Source: Labrys monachus (GTDB lineage Bacteria; Pseudomonadota; Alphaproteobacteria; Rhizobiales; Labraceae). From it: a DNA stretch of 64,000 nt. Both the position numbers and the translations under genes were made by a program. Below are positions 8,027 through 18,424 of the stretch, piece after piece. The first letter of the stretch is position 1; every line of letters begins with the position of its first letter. The notes under the pieces were generated by a model. That model had not been told where the DNA came from and searched no databases. It saw only the letters and a list, made by a program, of their open reading frames with translations. The stretch lies in assembly GCF_030814655.1 (NCBI RefSeq), contig NZ_JAUSVK010000001.1, positions 6,331,001 through 6,395,000 of the forward strand, written 5' to 3'.

Positions 8027-8794
8027 TCAGCCGTTGAAGGCGCCGCCATCGGCCAGTATCGATTGCGCCGTCACGTAGGAGGACTCGTCCGAGGCCAGGA
8101 ACACGAAGAGCGGCGCGATCTCGTGCGGCTGTCCCTGCCGGCCGAGCGGCACCATGGCGGAGACCTTGGCGGCCTGGGCTTCGGGGCCGCCCATGAAGTC
8201 GATGATCGGCTGGTTGAAGGCGGTGTCGACCCAGCCGGGACAGATGGCGTTCACGCGGATCCGCTCGGGGGCGAGTTCGAGCGCCAGCGTTGTCGTGAAG
8301 GCGATCACGGCGCCCTTGGAGGCGGCATAGGCGGTCAGGCCCGGCCCGCCCCGCTTGCCGGCGAGCGAGGCCGTGTTGATAATCGAGCCGCGGCCCGATT
8401 TCTTCAGGTGGGGAATGGCATGCCTGGCGCCGATGAACAGCGCGCGCACATTGACGGCGAACAGCCGGTCGAACGCCGCCGCATCGAAATCGAGGATGCT
8501 GCCCGACCTCATCAGCCCGGCATTCTGCGCCAGCACGTCGAGACCGCCGAGCCAGTCGACGCCCGCTTCGACGAGATGGGCGAGGCTGGCCTCGTCGGCG
8601 ACGTCGACCGGCACGAAACGGACGGCCGGACCGAAGGCCGCAGCGGCTTCCTCGCCGCGGGCGACGTCGACGTCGCCGATCACCACCCGCGCACCCTCCG
8701 CCACGAAGGCTTCCACCGCCGCCTTGCCGATATTGCCGACCGCACCGGTGATGATGATGCGCTTGTCCCTGAGGCGTCCCGTCACCCGTTCCAT
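8027..8794 (-). CDS. Short-chain dehydrogenase/reductase (SDR)
   Basis: The protein has 255 residues. The start at 8794 is supported by AGGGG a few bases upstream; an earlier in-frame ATG at 8833 lacks this. It shows the classical SDR motifs: cofactor loop TGAVGNIG, LAQNAGL (NNAG equivalent), catalytic Ser in NTASLAG, YAASK, and the C-terminal VTAQSILADGGAF. These indicate an NAD(P)-dependent oxidation or reduction of a hydroxyl group, with a sugar or sugar acid as the likely substrate from context. It lies divergent from the dehydratase gene at 8941, with a palindromic operator-like site between them. Confidence 0.88.
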   Translation of the reverse strand: MERVTGRLRDKRIIITGAVGNIGKAAVEAFVAEGARVVIGDVDVARGEEAAAAFGPAVRFVPVDVADEASLAHLVEAGVDWLGGLDVLAQNAGLMRSGSILDFDAAAFDRLFAVNVRALFIGARHAIPHLKKSGRGSIINTASLAGKRGGPGLTAYAASKGAVIAFTTTLALELAPERIRVNAICPGWVDTAFNQPIIDFMGGPEAQAAKVSAMVPLGRQGQPHEIAPLFVFLASDESSYVTAQSILADGGAFNG

Positions 8795-8874
8795 ATCCCC
8801 TGCCCGATCGCATGGCTGCAGCGCCGCGGCCACGCCGCGTCACGGCCTGCCGGCAGCTTCGGAAGTTTTGAAAA

Positions 8875-8900
8875 TATTGTCAATGATCCAATTGACAATA
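8875..8900. promoter_or_regulatory. Palindromic operator/promoter site between SDR and dehydratase
   Basis: TATTGTCAAT-N6-ATTGACAATA is a perfect 10-base inverted repeat in the divergent gap. Each arm contains ATTGNCAAT, itself palindromic. Each arm also contains TTGACA pointing outward, so each could be a -35 box for one of the two divergent genes. Binding of one regulator would therefore control both genes. The GntR-family proteins encoded at 697-1428 or 10743-11423 are candidates. No good -10 box was seen for either direction. Confidence 0.6.
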
Positions 8901-8940
8901 ACATCGAAAGGCCGATCCTCATGCCGAAACGAGGACGAAC

Positions 8941-10656
8941 ATGACCAAGCCCTTCGGCATGCGCCGGAACCTGCCCCATTATGGCGACCGCGACTTTTCG
9001 GTCTTCCTGCGCAAGGCCTTCATCAAGGCGATGGGCTATACCGAAGAGGCGCTCGAACGCCCGATCATCGGCATCGTCGACACCCATTCGGGCTATAATG
9101 CCTGCCACCAGAACGTGCCCGAACTGATCGCGGCGGCAAGCCGCGGCGTCATGCTGAGCGGCGGCATCCCGGTGCCGTTCCCGGTGGTCTCCATCCATGA
9201 GAGCTTCTCCCATCCCACCAGCATGTATCTGCGCAACCTCATGGCGATGGACGCGGAGGAGATGATCCGCGGCCAGCCGATGGACGCGGTCATCCTGCTC
9301 GGTGGCTGCGACAAGACGGTGCCCGCTCTGCTGATGGGTGCGCTCAGCGCCAACATACCCGCCATCATGCTCGTCACCGGGCCGATGCTGGCCGGCAGCT
9401 GGCGCGGCGAGCGCCTCGGCGCCTGCACCGACTGCCGCCGCTTCTGGGCCCGCTACCGGGCCGGCGAGATCGACGAGGCGGGCATCCAGGCCGTCAATTA
9501 CGAGCTGGCGCCGACCATCGGCACCTGCTCGGTGATGGGCACGGCGAGCACCATGGCGCTCGCCGCCGAGGCGATGGGCTTCATGCTGCCGGGGTCGGCG
9601 AGCGTGCCCGCCGTGCATGCCGAGCGGCGCCGCCTCGCCGAACGGACCGGCGAACGGGCCGTGGCGCTCGCCGCCGAAGGGCTGACGCCCGACCGGATCG
9701 TCACGCCGGCTTCCGTCACCAACGCCCTCCGGGTCATCCTGGCGGCCGGCGGCTCGACCAACGCCCTCATCCATCTCACCGCCATCGCCGGCCGGGCCGG
9801 CATCCGGGTCGACCTCGAGGGCTTCGACCGGCTCGGCCGCGAGACGCCGGTGCTGGTCGACCTCAAGCCGACGGGACAGGGCTATATGGAGGACCTCTAC
9901 AAGGCGGGCGGCCTGACGGCGATCCTGCGCGAGCTGAGGCCGATGCTCGATCTCGATTGCATGACCGTCACGGGACGCACGCTGGGCGAGGAGATCGATG
10001 CCGCGCCGGCGCCGTTCGACCAGCAGGTCGTCAGGCCGCTGGCCGACCCCGTCTACCGGTCCGGGGCGATGGCGGTGCTACGCGGCAACCTCGCGCCGGG
10101 CGGCGCCGTGATCAAGCAGGCCGCCGCCGACCAGGCGCTGCTGCAGCATACCGGCCCGGCCCTGGTGTTCGAGGATCTCGCCGACCTCGCCGCCCGCATC
10201 GACGACCCCGATCTCGACGTCACGCCGCAGAGCGTCCTGGTGCTGCGCAATGCCGGGCCGAAAGGCGCGCCGGGCATGCCGGAGGCCGGCTACCTGCCGA
10301 TCCCCCGCAAGCTCGCCCGCGCCGGCGTGAAGGACATGGTCCGCATCTCCGATGCCCGCATGAGCGGCACCGCCTTCGGCACGATCGTGCTGCATATCAC
10401 GCCCGAATCGGCGGCCGGCGGTCCTCTCGGCCTGGTGCGGACCGGCGACACCGTATGCCTGGACACCGCGGGCCGCCGGCTCGACCTGCTGGTCGACGAG
10501 GCGGAGCTCGAGCGCAGGCGTGCCGCGCTCCCCGCCGCCGCGCCGCCGGACGAGCGCGGCTATCGCCGGCTCTACCTCAACGAGGTGCTGCAGGCCGATG
10601 GCGGCTGCGATTTCGGCTCCTTCGTGCCGGCGCAGACGAAGGTCGCGCCGGTCTGA
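8941..10656 (+). CDS. IlvD/Edd family dehydratase (sugar-acid dehydratase, arabonate/xylonate type)
   Basis: The protein has 571 residues; GAGGAC five bases upstream supports the ATG. The three cysteines that hold the [2Fe-2S] cluster in pentonate dehydratases are present: Cys55 (NACHQN), Cys123 (GGCDKT) and Cys196 (GTCSVMGTAST). The C-terminal beta-barrel block DARMSGTAFGTIVLHITPE is typical of the sugar-acid branch rather than of dihydroxy-acid dehydratase of valine synthesis. The reaction expected is dehydration of an aldonate to a 2-keto-3-deoxy acid. Together with the SDR and the importer it suggests an oxidative sugar pathway. The exact sugar acid cannot be told from sequence. Confidence 0.88.
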   Translation: MTKPFGMRRNLPHYGDRDFSVFLRKAFIKAMGYTEEALERPIIGIVDTHSGYNACHQNVPELIAAASRGVMLSGGIPVPFPVVSIHESFSHPTSMYLRNLMAMDAEEMIRGQPMDAVILLGGCDKTVPALLMGALSANIPAIMLVTGPMLAGSWRGERLGACTDCRRFWARYRAGEIDEAGIQAVNYELAPTIGTCSVMGTASTMALAAEAMGFMLPGSASVPAVHAERRRLAERTGERAVALAAEGLTPDRIVTPASVTNALRVILAAGGSTNALIHLTAIAGRAGIRVDLEGFDRLGRETPVLVDLKPTGQGYMEDLYKAGGLTAILRELRPMLDLDCMTVTGRTLGEEIDAAPAPFDQQVVRPLADPVYRSGAMAVLRGNLAPGGAVIKQAAADQALLQHTGPALVFEDLADLAARIDDPDLDVTPQSVLVLRNAGPKGAPGMPEAGYLPIPRKLARAGVKDMVRISDARMSGTAFGTIVLHITPESAAGGPLGLVRTGDTVCLDTAGRRLDLLVDEAELERRRAALPAAAPPDERGYRRLYLNEVLQADGGCDFGSFVPAQTKVAPV

Positions 10657-10742
10657 TGCCGATCCGGCCGCCGCCGCCCGGCCGCACGCCTTCGGCAACC
10701 GCGAATCGCGTATGATGGCATCGGACCGGACGGAGGGGTGCG

Positions 10743-11423
10743 ATGACGGAGCCGACGATACGCCAGCCGGCGACGGACCGCGTGCGCGACATGGTCGCGG
10801 CGCTCGAGGAACAGATCGTCCTCGGCTGGCTGATGCCGCGCGAGCGCCTGCTCGAGGACCGGCTGGCCGAGCAGTTCTCCTGCAAGAAGCATGTCGTGCG
10901 GGAGGCGCTGTCGGAACTGGAGCGCATGGGCCTGGTCGACCGCGTGCCGAACAAGGGCGCCATGGTGCGCCTGCTCGGCCCCGAGGAGGTCCGCCAGATC
11001 TATTCGGTCCGCGAGGCGCTCGAAACCCTCGCCGCCGAACAGATCCCCCTTCCGGCGGCCGCCGACTTCATCGCACGGCTGACCCAGATTCAGGCCCGGC
11101 ATGCGCAGGCAATCGACGCCAACGACCCGCGCGCCGCCTTCCGCGCCAACATGGCCTTCCACGAGGCGCTCTTCTCGGCGTGCGGCAATCCCTATCTCGC
11201 CGAGGTGATCCGCAGCGCGGCGCAGAAGGTACATGGCGCGCGCTTCTTCACCGCGGCGAGCCGCCTGCATCTGACCCGCGCCCGCGACGAGCACTGGGCG
11301 ATGATCGAGGCCTTGCGGGCCGGCGACCGCAAGACGCTGGTGGCGCTGTGCCGCAGCCATATCGGCCCCTCGCGCGACACCTATCTGGCTGCGGTGCAGA
11401 GCCGAGCCGCGCAGGGCGAATAG
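10743..11423 (+). CDS. GntR-family transcriptional regulator, FCD subfamily
   Basis: The protein has 226 residues; GGAGGGG five bases before the ATG is a strong ribosome site. It has a winged helix-turn-helix (residues about 10-75; LLEDRLAEQFSCKKHVVREA) and an FCD ligand domain (NMAFHEALFSACGNPYLAEVI; ARDEHWAMIEALRAGD). It is transcribed in the same direction as the dehydratase, 86 bases downstream, so it may be co-transcribed and regulate that operon. It is only distantly similar to the FCD protein at 697-1428. The inverted repeat at 8875-8900 is a candidate target. Confidence 0.88.
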   Translation: MTEPTIRQPATDRVRDMVAALEEQIVLGWLMPRERLLEDRLAEQFSCKKHVVREALSELERMGLVDRVPNKGAMVRLLGPEEVRQIYSVREALETLAAEQIPLPAAADFIARLTQIQARHAQAIDANDPRAAFRANMAFHEALFSACGNPYLAEVIRSAAQKVHGARFFTAASRLHLTRARDEHWAMIEALRAGDRKTLVALCRSHIGPSRDTYLAAVQSRAAQGE

Positions 11424-11527
11424 GCCAGCAGCCCGGGGGCGCAGGCGGAGAGGCCGTCCGCACCGCCGGAAACATCCCGAAATTCGGACTCCCTTCCGGC
11501 ACAGCCCTCCGTTAAGGTCGCCCGTTC

Positions 11528-12760
11528 ATGCCTTCCGACCCGCACGGAACGACACCGACGATGGCGCCCGATTTCCAAGCCGATGTGGAGGCCGTTGCCC
11601 GCATCGAGGCCGTTCCCGACATCTTGGAGGTCGTCTGCCGGACGACGGGGATGGGCTTTGCCGCCGTCGCGCGCATGACGGAGGACCGCTGGATCACCTG
11701 CAGCGTCCGCGACGAGATCGGGCTGGGATGGAAGCCGGGCGACGAGATGGAGGTCGGGACCGCCCTGCGCCATCACGTTCGGCAGACCCGGGAAGCCGTG
11801 GTGATCGATCATGCCGGGCAGGATCCGCATGACGCCGGCGCCCCCGCGCCGCCATCCCACGGCATCCAAAGCTATATCTCGCTTCCCATCGCCCTGCGGG
11901 ACGGAACCCTCTTCGGCACGCTCTGCGCGATGGACCGGCGCCCCGCCCGGCTGAAGCGCCCCGAGATCGTCGGCATGTTCCGGCTCTTCGCCGAACTCAT
12001 CGCCCTCCAGCTCGAAGGGCAGCAGGGCACGAAGGCATCGCAGGACGCCCCGGCGGCGGAACTCAAGACGGCGGAGCGCCGCGAACAATTCATCGCCGCC
12101 CTTGGGCATGACCTGAAGAACCCGCTCGCGGCGATCGACGCCGGCGCGCGGATGCTCGGGCGCAGCCCGGACGAAGCCAAGGCCAAGATGCTGCTGGACG
12201 CCATCCAGGGCGGGGTCGCCCGCATGACGCGGCTCATCGACGATGTCCTCGATTTGGCGCGCGGGCGTCTCGGGGGCGGCATCGTGCTCGAACGCCAATG
12301 CCATGCCATGCTCGGCCCGGTTCTGGAGCCGATCGTCGCCGAGCTGCGCTCGTCCTATGCCGGCCGCAGGATCGAAACGGCGTTCAGCCTGGCCGAAGCG
12401 GTGAAATGCGATCCGGTGCGCATCGGCCAGCTGTTCTTCAACCTCGTCGTCAACGCCTTGGCGCAGGGTTCTCCCGACGGCTCCGTCGACGTCAGGGCGA
12501 GCACCGCCGGCGGACGATTCGAGCTCTCCGTCGCCAATGAGGGCCGGCCCATCCCGGCGGAAATCATGGAAAACCTGTTCGAGCCGTTCGTGCGCGCCTC
12601 GTATCAACCCACCCTGCGCGGCGTCGGCCTCGGCCTCTATATCGCCTCCGAAATCGCCAAGGCTCATGGCGGCACGCTGGAAGCGAAATCCTCCCCGGAG
12701 GAAACCCGCATCACCTTCCGCATGCCCACGCAGCAGGAAGGGCGGGAGGCCTCCCGATAA
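11528..12760 (+). CDS. GAF-domain sensor histidine kinase
   Basis: The protein has 410 residues. A GAF domain occupies residues about 20-165 (PDILEVVCRTTGMGFAAVAR ... YISLPIALRDGTLFGTLCAMD). The phosphoacceptor H-box is ALGHDLKNPLAAI with His194. The ATPase domain has N-box FFNLVVNAL and G-box GVGLGLYIASEIAKAHGG. There is no membrane segment, so it is a cytoplasmic sensor. The CAMD-type GAF end resembles light- or redox-sensing GAF proteins, but no chromophore Cys is assured. No response regulator gene adjoins it; partners could include the receiver domains of the hybrid kinase downstream. Confidence 0.88.
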   Translation: MPSDPHGTTPTMAPDFQADVEAVARIEAVPDILEVVCRTTGMGFAAVARMTEDRWITCSVRDEIGLGWKPGDEMEVGTALRHHVRQTREAVVIDHAGQDPHDAGAPAPPSHGIQSYISLPIALRDGTLFGTLCAMDRRPARLKRPEIVGMFRLFAELIALQLEGQQGTKASQDAPAAELKTAERREQFIAALGHDLKNPLAAIDAGARMLGRSPDEAKAKMLLDAIQGGVARMTRLIDDVLDLARGRLGGGIVLERQCHAMLGPVLEPIVAELRSSYAGRRIETAFSLAEAVKCDPVRIGQLFFNLVVNALAQGSPDGSVDVRASTAGGRFELSVANEGRPIPAEIMENLFEPFVRASYQPTLRGVGLGLYIASEIAKAHGGTLEAKSSPEETRITFRMPTQQEGREASR

Positions 12761-12778
12761 GCGCCCGATGGACGGCGC

Positions 12779-12925
12779 CTATTTCGGCGGCTCGATGAAA
12801 TGCTCGCAGGGATCGAGCTCGCTGGGGCGCGCAAAATAGGCGGCCGTGCGCCTGAAGCCGCCGCACAGCCAGAAGATGAAGAAGACGGAGCAGACGGCGA
12901 AGAGATTGTTCATCATGAGGCGCAT
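12779..12925 (-). CDS. Small hypothetical membrane protein
   Basis: This is a 48-residue reading frame (or 45 residues from the ATG at 12916). It has one strong membrane segment (NNLFAVCSVFFIFWLCGGF) followed by a short basic then acidic tail (CEHFIEPPK). It lies tail to tail with the GAF kinase gene. The ribosome site is weak, so the call rests on the coherent single-helix sequence. No family was recognised. A comparable small membrane ORF follows the next kinase gene at 18425. Confidence 0.4.
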   Translation of the reverse strand: MRLMMNNLFAVCSVFFIFWLCGGFRRTAAYFARPSELDPCEHFIEPPK

Positions 12926-13459
12926 CCCATTGCAGGACCGATAACACCGCGGGGCCGCCCGAAGTTCATCCCTTCTCGACGAAAAATGGGGAAGACAGGG
13001 CGCCGCGTGTTTTGCCGCCCCGCCCGAGGCCCCGCAGAGAAAATGACGACCCCTCCGGAACCCAAAGGTCCGCGGCGCGTTGAAAGCTGTTAAGCGGGGG
13101 GCATGTTTAACCGGCACGCGTGGTGTTTTCACGTTCCCATACTGGTATTTATGGGGACGTCGACAAGATCAGTGCCGGCTGTTTCGCGGCTTGTATTGCT
13201 CATTCGGTACGGCTATCGAGTGAATGTCACTGACGGCGACGATGGCGAAGAGATCGATGACCTTTCGGCCCTTCCATGAATGCTTGCCGGCCGGCCGCGG
13301 CCGCATGTCGACACCGTCCTCGCCGGTCCGTTCGCCACCCTCGTACCGACGAGGCCGCATCCGGCCTTCCTGCCCACCCGCCTTGGACGCTCGGCGCCGG
13401 GATGCGGATCGCCGTGGGGCGGGGGATGCGCGGCCTGGACGTCGCCCGGGGTGTGAATT
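12926..13459. other. Intergenic region upstream of the hybrid kinase
   Basis: These 534 bases contain short open frames in several phases, but none has a ribosome site with a sensible protein sequence. I see no repeat, RNA gene or clear promoter. The leader of the large kinase gene must lie at the right end. Confidence 0.4.
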
Positions 13460-16400
13460 GTGAACGAAGCGACTTCATTCCAGGCCGTTCAGATCGACGA
13501 TGCGGATGCGGCGGGCTTCCTCGCCGGGGGCGGCGAGATGGGCGCCCTCATGCGAGCGTTCGATTGGGAGGCGACCCCGCTCGGACCGGCCGCCTGCTGG
13601 CCGCGCAGCCTCAAGACAGCCATCCGCATCATGCTCGCCTCGCGCCAGCCGATCTGGATCGGATGGGGACAGGAGCTGCGCTTCTTCTACAACGATCCCT
13701 ACAAGTCGATCATCGGCGGCAAGCATCCGGACAGCCTGGGAAAGCCGACATCGGTGGTCTGGCAGGAAATCTGGACCGACATCGGGCCCCTGCTCGCCAC
13801 CGCGATGACCGGCGTCGAAGGCACCTATGTCGAGGCGCAGCTCCTGGTCATGGAACGCAACGGCTATCCGGAAGAGACCTATTACACCTTTTCCTACAGC
13901 CCGATTCCCGATGACGACGGCAGCGCCGGCGGCATCATCTGCGCCAACAGCGACGATACCAAGCGTGTGATCGGCGAACGCCAGCTGGCGCTGCTGATGG
14001 AGCTGGCGGCCGGCTCGGCCAATGCCCGGACCTGGCAGGAGGCCTGCGAGCGGAGCGCCGCCGCGCTGGCCAGCGACCCGCGCGACCTGCCTTTCGCGCT
14101 GATCTATCTGGTCGATCCCGACGACGGCAGCGCCTCGCTCGCCGCAGCGAGCGGCATCGAGCCCGGCCATCCGGCGGCGCCACGGCGGATCGAGGCGGAG
14201 GCGCAGCGGACATGGCCCTTCGCCGACGCGATCCGCAGCCAGGAGAGCCGGCTCGTAACCGATCTCGCCGCGCGATTCGGTGCCGCGCTGCCGATGGGCG
14301 CCTGGAACCGGCCGCCCGCCCACGCCGCCGTCCTGCCGATCGTGCCGGGCGGCGACACCCTGCGGCGCGGCGTGCTGATCGTCGGCCTCAACCCCTTTCG
14401 CCTCTTCGAGGAGGGCTACAAGGGATTTCTCGAGCTGGCCGCCAACCAGATCGGCGCCGCCGTGAGCAATGCCCAGGCCTATGAGGAGGAGCGGCGCCGC
14501 GCCGAAGCGCTGGCCGAGATCGATCACGCCAAGACGCTGTTCTTCTCCAATGTCAGCCATGAATTCAGGACGCCGCTGACATTGATGCTCGGCCCGCTGG
14601 AGGAACTCCTCGCCAACCACACGCAAAGCCGTACCGGCGACCGCGTCCTGCTCGAAGTCACCCACCGCAACGGCCTGCGTCTCCTCAAGCTCGTCAACAC
14701 GCTGCTCGACTTCTCGCGCATCGAGGCGGGACGCGTCCAGATCGACCGCCGGCCCACGGACCTTTCCGCCCTGACGGCGGAGCTCGCGTCGACTTTCCGG
14801 TCCGCGATGGAAAAGGCCGGGCTCCGCTTCCGGGTGAATTGCCCGCCCCTCCCCCTTCCGGTCGAGATCGATCGCGAGATGTGGGAGAAGGTGATCCTCA
14901 ATCTCCTGTCCAACGCCTTCAAATTCACCTTCCAGGGCGAAGTCGCCGTCGAGGTCGGGGCGGCGGACGGAGCGCATGCCGAAATTGCCATCCGCGACAC
15001 CGGCACCGGCATTCCCGCCGAGGAATTGCCGCGGCTGTTCGAGCGGTTTCACCGCGTGGAAGGCGCGAAGGGCCGCAGCATCGAAGGCAGCGGCATCGGC
15101 CTCGCCCTCGTGCAGGAGCTGGTGAGACTCCACGACGGCACGGTCGAGGTCGAGAGCGAGGTCGGCCGCGGCACGATCTTCCGCATCAGGCTGCCTTTCA
15201 CCCAGGCCGGGGAGGCGCTCGTCGCGGTTCGGGCGGACGGTTCGAGCCATCTGCGCGCCAAGGCCTATGTGGAGGAGGCGCTGCGCTGGCTTCCCGGCGA
15301 TGCGGGCCCCGCCTCTCTCGAGGAGATCCCGCTGCTCTCGGCCTCCGACGATATCGGCGCGGGCATGGCAGCCGAGGCGGCCGGCAAGCACATCCTCGTC
15401 GCGGACGACAATGCCGACCTGCGCGATTATATCGCCCGCCTGCTGACCGCGCAGGGCTATGAGGTCGAGGCGGTCGCCGACGGGCAAGCCGCCCTTGAGG
15501 CGGCACGCCGCCGCGCGCCCGACCTCGTGCTCTCCGACGTGATGATGCCGCATCTCGACGGCTTCGGCCTTCTGCGCGCCCTGCGCGCCGATCCGTCGCT
15601 GCGGGACACGCCGATCCTGCTCCTGTCGGCGCGCGCCGGGGAAGAGGCGCGCGTCGAGGGGCTCGATGCCGGCGCCGACGACTATCTCACCAAGCCGTTC
15701 TCCGCCCGCGAACTCACCGCCCGCGTCGCCAGCAACCTCCAGCTCGCCGCCACGCGGCGGGAAACCGAGCGCCGGCTCCGCGAGGATGCGCGCACGCTGG
15801 AAGTCCTGAACGAAGTCGGCACGGCCGTCGCCGCCGAGCTCGATATCGACCGGGCGGTGCAGGTCGTCACCGACGCCGCCACGGAACTGACGGGCGCCGC
15901 CTTCGGCTCCTTCTTCTACAACGTGCTCGACGGCAGGGGCGAGAGCTACACGCTCTATACGCTGTCGGGCGTGGCGAAGGAGGCCTTCTCCCGCTTCGCC
16001 ATGCCGCGCAACACCGCCGTCTTCGCGCCGACCTTCCGCGGCGAAGGCGTCGTCCGCTCCGACGACATCACCCGCGACGGACGCTACGGCCGGAACGAGC
16101 CTTATTTCGGCATGCCGAAGGGCCATCTTCCGGTCCGCAGCTATCTCGCCGTGCCGGTGGCCTCGCGGACCGGCGAAGTCCTCGGCGGCCTGTTCTTCGG
16201 CCATCCCCGGCCGGGGATGTTCACCGAACGCGCCGAACGGCTGGCCATCGGCATCGCCGCCCAGGCCGCCATCGCCATCGACAATGCCCGCCTCTATCAG
16301 GCCGCGCAGACCGAGATCGCCCAGCGCCGCCAGGCCGAGGCGGCGCTGCGCGAATTCAACGAGACGCTGGAGCAGCGCGTCAGCAAGGCCGTCGGCGAGC

Positions 16401-18343
16401 GCGACCGCCTGTGGGAACTCAGCGAGGATCTGCTGGTCTTCGCCGATTATGACGGGCGCCTGCTGGGGGTCAGCCCGTCCTGGACGCGATCGCTCGGCCA
16501 CGACCGGTCGGCGCTGCTGGCCGGCAGCTGCTACGACGTGATCCACCCCGAGGACCGCCCGGCCATGCGGGCGGTGATGGCTCAGATGAGGGCGAACGGA
16601 CGCCCCGCCGCCTGCGAGAATCGCATCCGCACGGCGGCCGGCGGCTGGCGGCGGATCGCCTGGACGCTGTCGCCGGACGTCGAGGACCGCCTGCACGGCG
16701 TCGGCCGCGACGTGACGGCGGACCGGGAGGCCGCCGAAGTCCTGCAGCATGCGGAGGAGGCCCTGCGCGTCGCCCAGAAGATGGAGGCCATCGGCAAGCT
16801 GACCGGCGGCGTCGCGCATGATTTCAACAATCTCCTGCAGGTGATCGGCGGCAATCTCCAGCTCCTCGCCAAGGACGTCGCCGGCAATGAGAAGGCGGAG
16901 CGGCGGCTCGGCAACGCGCTGGCGGGCGTCTCGCGCGGCTCGAAGCTCGCTTCCCAGCTGCTCGCCTTCGGTCGCCGCCAGCCCCTGGCGCCGAAGGTCG
17001 TCAATCTCGGCCGTTTCGTGCGCGGCCTCGACGACATGTTCCGCCGTGCCCTCGGCGACGGCATCGAGATCGAGACCGTGATCAGCGGCGGGCTGTGGAA
17101 TACGCTCGTCGATCCCTTCCAGGTCGAGAATGCCCTCCTCAATCTGGCGATCAATGCGCGCGACGCCATGAGCGGCCATGGCAGGCTCACCATCGAGGCC
17201 GGAAACGCCTCGCTGGACGACGCCTATGCCGCCCGGCATATCGACGTCAGCCCGGGGCAATATGTCATGCTTGCGGTCACCGACACCGGCGTCGGCATGA
17301 CCTCCGAGGTGATGGAGCATGTCTTCGAGCCCTTCTTCACCACCAAGCCGGAGGGCAAGGGCACCGGTCTCGGCCTCAGCATGGTCTATGGTTTCGTCAA
17401 GCAGTCCAACGGCCACATCAAGATCTACAGCGAGCCCGGCCACGGCACGACGATCCGCATCTACCTGCCGCGGGAACGCCAGGAGGAGGACGTTGCCACC
17501 GACATCGATGCGGGCCCGATCACCGGCGGCACCGAGACGATCCTCGTCGTCGAGGACGACGAGGACGTGCGCACCACCGTCGTCGAAACGCTGTCCGACC
17601 TCGGCTATCGCGTCCTGAAGGCGAAGGACGCCCAGAGCGGCCTCGCCATCGTGGAGAGCGGCATGCCGGTCGACCTGCTGTTCACCGACGTGGTGATGCC
17701 GGGGCCCCTTCGCAGCCCGGAACTCGCCCGCAAGGCGAGGGAACGCCTGCCCAACATCGCCGTCCTCTTCACCTCCGGCTACACCGACAATGCCATCGTG
17801 CATGGCGGCCGGCTGGACGAGGGCATCGAGCTGCTCAGCAAGCCGCATACGCGCGAGGCGCTCGCGCGCAAGATCCGCCACGTCCTGCGCCACAATCGGC
17901 AGCGAAATGTCGACGAGGCGTCCTTCCCGGTGTCGCGGGAGGACATGGCAGCCCGCCCGGGGCGGGCGGAAATGCCGGGCCTGCGCATCCTCCTGGTGGA
18001 AGACGATCCGCTGATCCGCGCCAGCACGAAGGAAATGCTGTCGGACCTCGGCCATGCGGTCCTCGAGGCGGACGGCGCACAGGAGGCCCTCGCCTCGCTC
18101 GACCGCGGCACGTTCGACGTGCTTCTGACCGATATCAACCTGCCGGACATGTCGGGAATCGCGCTGGCTGCCGAAGCGCGCCGGCGCATGCGGCATCTGC
18201 AGGTGATCTTCGCCTCGGGCTATGCGGCCCCCCAGGATCTTCCGAGCCACGGCATCGCCGATGCCGTCCACCTTCAGAAGCCCTATACCGCCGCCGCGCT
18301 CGCCGAAGCGCTGAGTTCGGCTGCGACCCGTCCGTCGCATTGA
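13460..18343 (+). CDS. Large hybrid sensor histidine kinase with two kinase cores and three receiver domains
   Basis: The protein has 1627 residues from a GTG start. Domain order: PAS-like sensor (about 25-170; [18 protein letters not shown]); GAF (180-340); first kinase core with His367 in [11 protein letters not shown] and ATPase domain (470-585; [13 protein letters not shown]); receiver 1 with Asp693 ([11 protein letters not shown]); GAF (780-960); PAS (about 988-1092); second kinase core with His1120 in [14 protein letters not shown] and ATPase ([13 protein letters not shown]); receiver 2 with Asp1410 (FTDVVMPG); receiver 3 with Asp1558 ([11 protein letters not shown]). No membrane segment is evident, so it is a soluble sensor. 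No DNA-binding output is present, so the signal probably leaves through a separate histidine phosphotransfer protein. Two complete kinase modules in one chain are uncommon. Confidence 0.92.
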   Translation: MNEATSFQAVQIDDADAAGFLAGGGEMGALMRAFDWEATPLGPAACWPRSLKTAIRIMLASRQPIWIGWGQELRFFYNDPYKSIIGGKHPDSLGKPTSVVWQEIWTDIGPLLATAMTGVEGTYVEAQLLVMERNGYPEETYYTFSYSPIPDDDGSAGGIICANSDDTKRVIGERQLALLMELAAGSANARTWQEACERSAAALASDPRDLPFALIYLVDPDDGSASLAAASGIEPGHPAAPRRIEAEAQRTWPFADAIRSQESRLVTDLAARFGAALPMGAWNRPPAHAAVLPIVPGGDTLRRGVLIVGLNPFRLFEEGYKGFLELAANQIGAAVSNAQAYEEERRRAEALAEIDHAKTLFFSNVSHEFRTPLTLMLGPLEELLANHTQSRTGDRVLLEVTHRNGLRLLKLVNTLLDFSRIEAGRVQIDRRPTDLSALTAELASTFRSAMEKAGLRFRVNCPPLPLPVEIDREMWEKVILNLLSNAFKFTFQGEVAVEVGAADGAHAEIAIRDTGTGIPAEELPRLFERFHRVEGAKGRSIEGSGIGLALVQELVRLHDGTVEVESEVGRGTIFRIRLPFTQAGEALVAVRADGSSHLRAKAYVEEALRWLPGDAGPASLEEIPLLSASDDIGAGMAAEAAGKHILVADDNADLRDYIARLLTAQGYEVEAVADGQAALEAARRRAPDLVLSDVMMPHLDGFGLLRALRADPSLRDTPILLLSARAGEEARVEGLDAGADDYLTKPFSARELTARVASNLQLAATRRETERRLREDARTLEVLNEVGTAVAAELDIDRAVQVVTDAATELTGAAFGSFFYNVLDGRGESYTLYTLSGVAKEAFSRFAMPRNTAVFAPTFRGEGVVRSDDITRDGRYGRNEPYFGMPKGHLPVRSYLAVPVASRTGEVLGGLFFGHPRPGMFTERAERLAIGIAAQAAIAIDNARLYQAAQTEIAQRRQAEAALREFNETLEQRVSKAVGERDRLWELSEDLLVFADYDGRLLGVSPSWTRSLGHDRSALLAGSCYDVIHPEDRPAMRAVMAQMRANGRPAACENRIRTAAGGWRRIAWTLSPDVEDRLHGVGRDVTADREAAEVLQHAEEALRVAQKMEAIGKLTGGVAHDFNNLLQVIGGNLQLLAKDVAGNEKAERRLGNALAGVSRGSKLASQLLAFGRRQPLAPKVVNLGRFVRGLDDMFRRALGDGIEIETVISGGLWNTLVDPFQVENALLNLAINARDAMSGHGRLTIEAGNASLDDAYAARHIDVSPGQYVMLAVTDTGVGMTSEVMEHVFEPFFTTKPEGKGTGLGLSMVYGFVKQSNGHIKIYSEPGHGTTIRIYLPRERQEEDVATDIDAGPITGGTETILVVEDDEDVRTTVVETLSDLGYRVLKAKDAQSGLAIVESGMPVDLLFTDVVMPGPLRSPELARKARERLPNIAVLFTSGYTDNAIVHGGRLDEGIELLSKPHTREALARKIRHVLRHNRQRNVDEASFPVSREDMAARPGRAEMPGLRILLVEDDPLIRASTKEMLSDLGHAVLEADGAQEALASLDRGTFDVLLTDINLPDMSGIALAAEARRRMRHLQVIFASGYAAPQDLPSHGIADAVHLQKPYTAAALAEALSSAATRPSH

Positions 18344-18354
18344 CACGAAAAAAG

Positions 18355-18374
18355 GGCGGGCCATCCTGCCCGCC
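18355..18374. terminator. Hairpin after hybrid kinase gene
   Basis: The stem is GGCGGGC/GCCCGCC with a six-base loop, preceded by a run of A (T run on the minus strand). It lies between the kinase stop and the small minus-strand ORF, so it best fits termination of leftward transcription, possibly both directions. Confidence 0.55.
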
Positions 18375-18424
18375 TCGCGCTGCGTCTTCGTGGCGAACCG
18401 CTCACCGCCCCTGGGGCAACAAGT

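Noticed and set aside
13224-13463. Plus-strand frame of 79 residues before the hybrid kinase
   Set aside because: No ribosome site, Arg/Pro-rich composition, no recognisable fold.
13475-18364. Open frame of about 1629 residues on the minus strand
   Set aside because: It is the antisense shadow of the hybrid kinase gene; its sequence is Arg/Gly/Ala-rich low-complexity without domains, while the plus-strand protein has complete kinase motifs.
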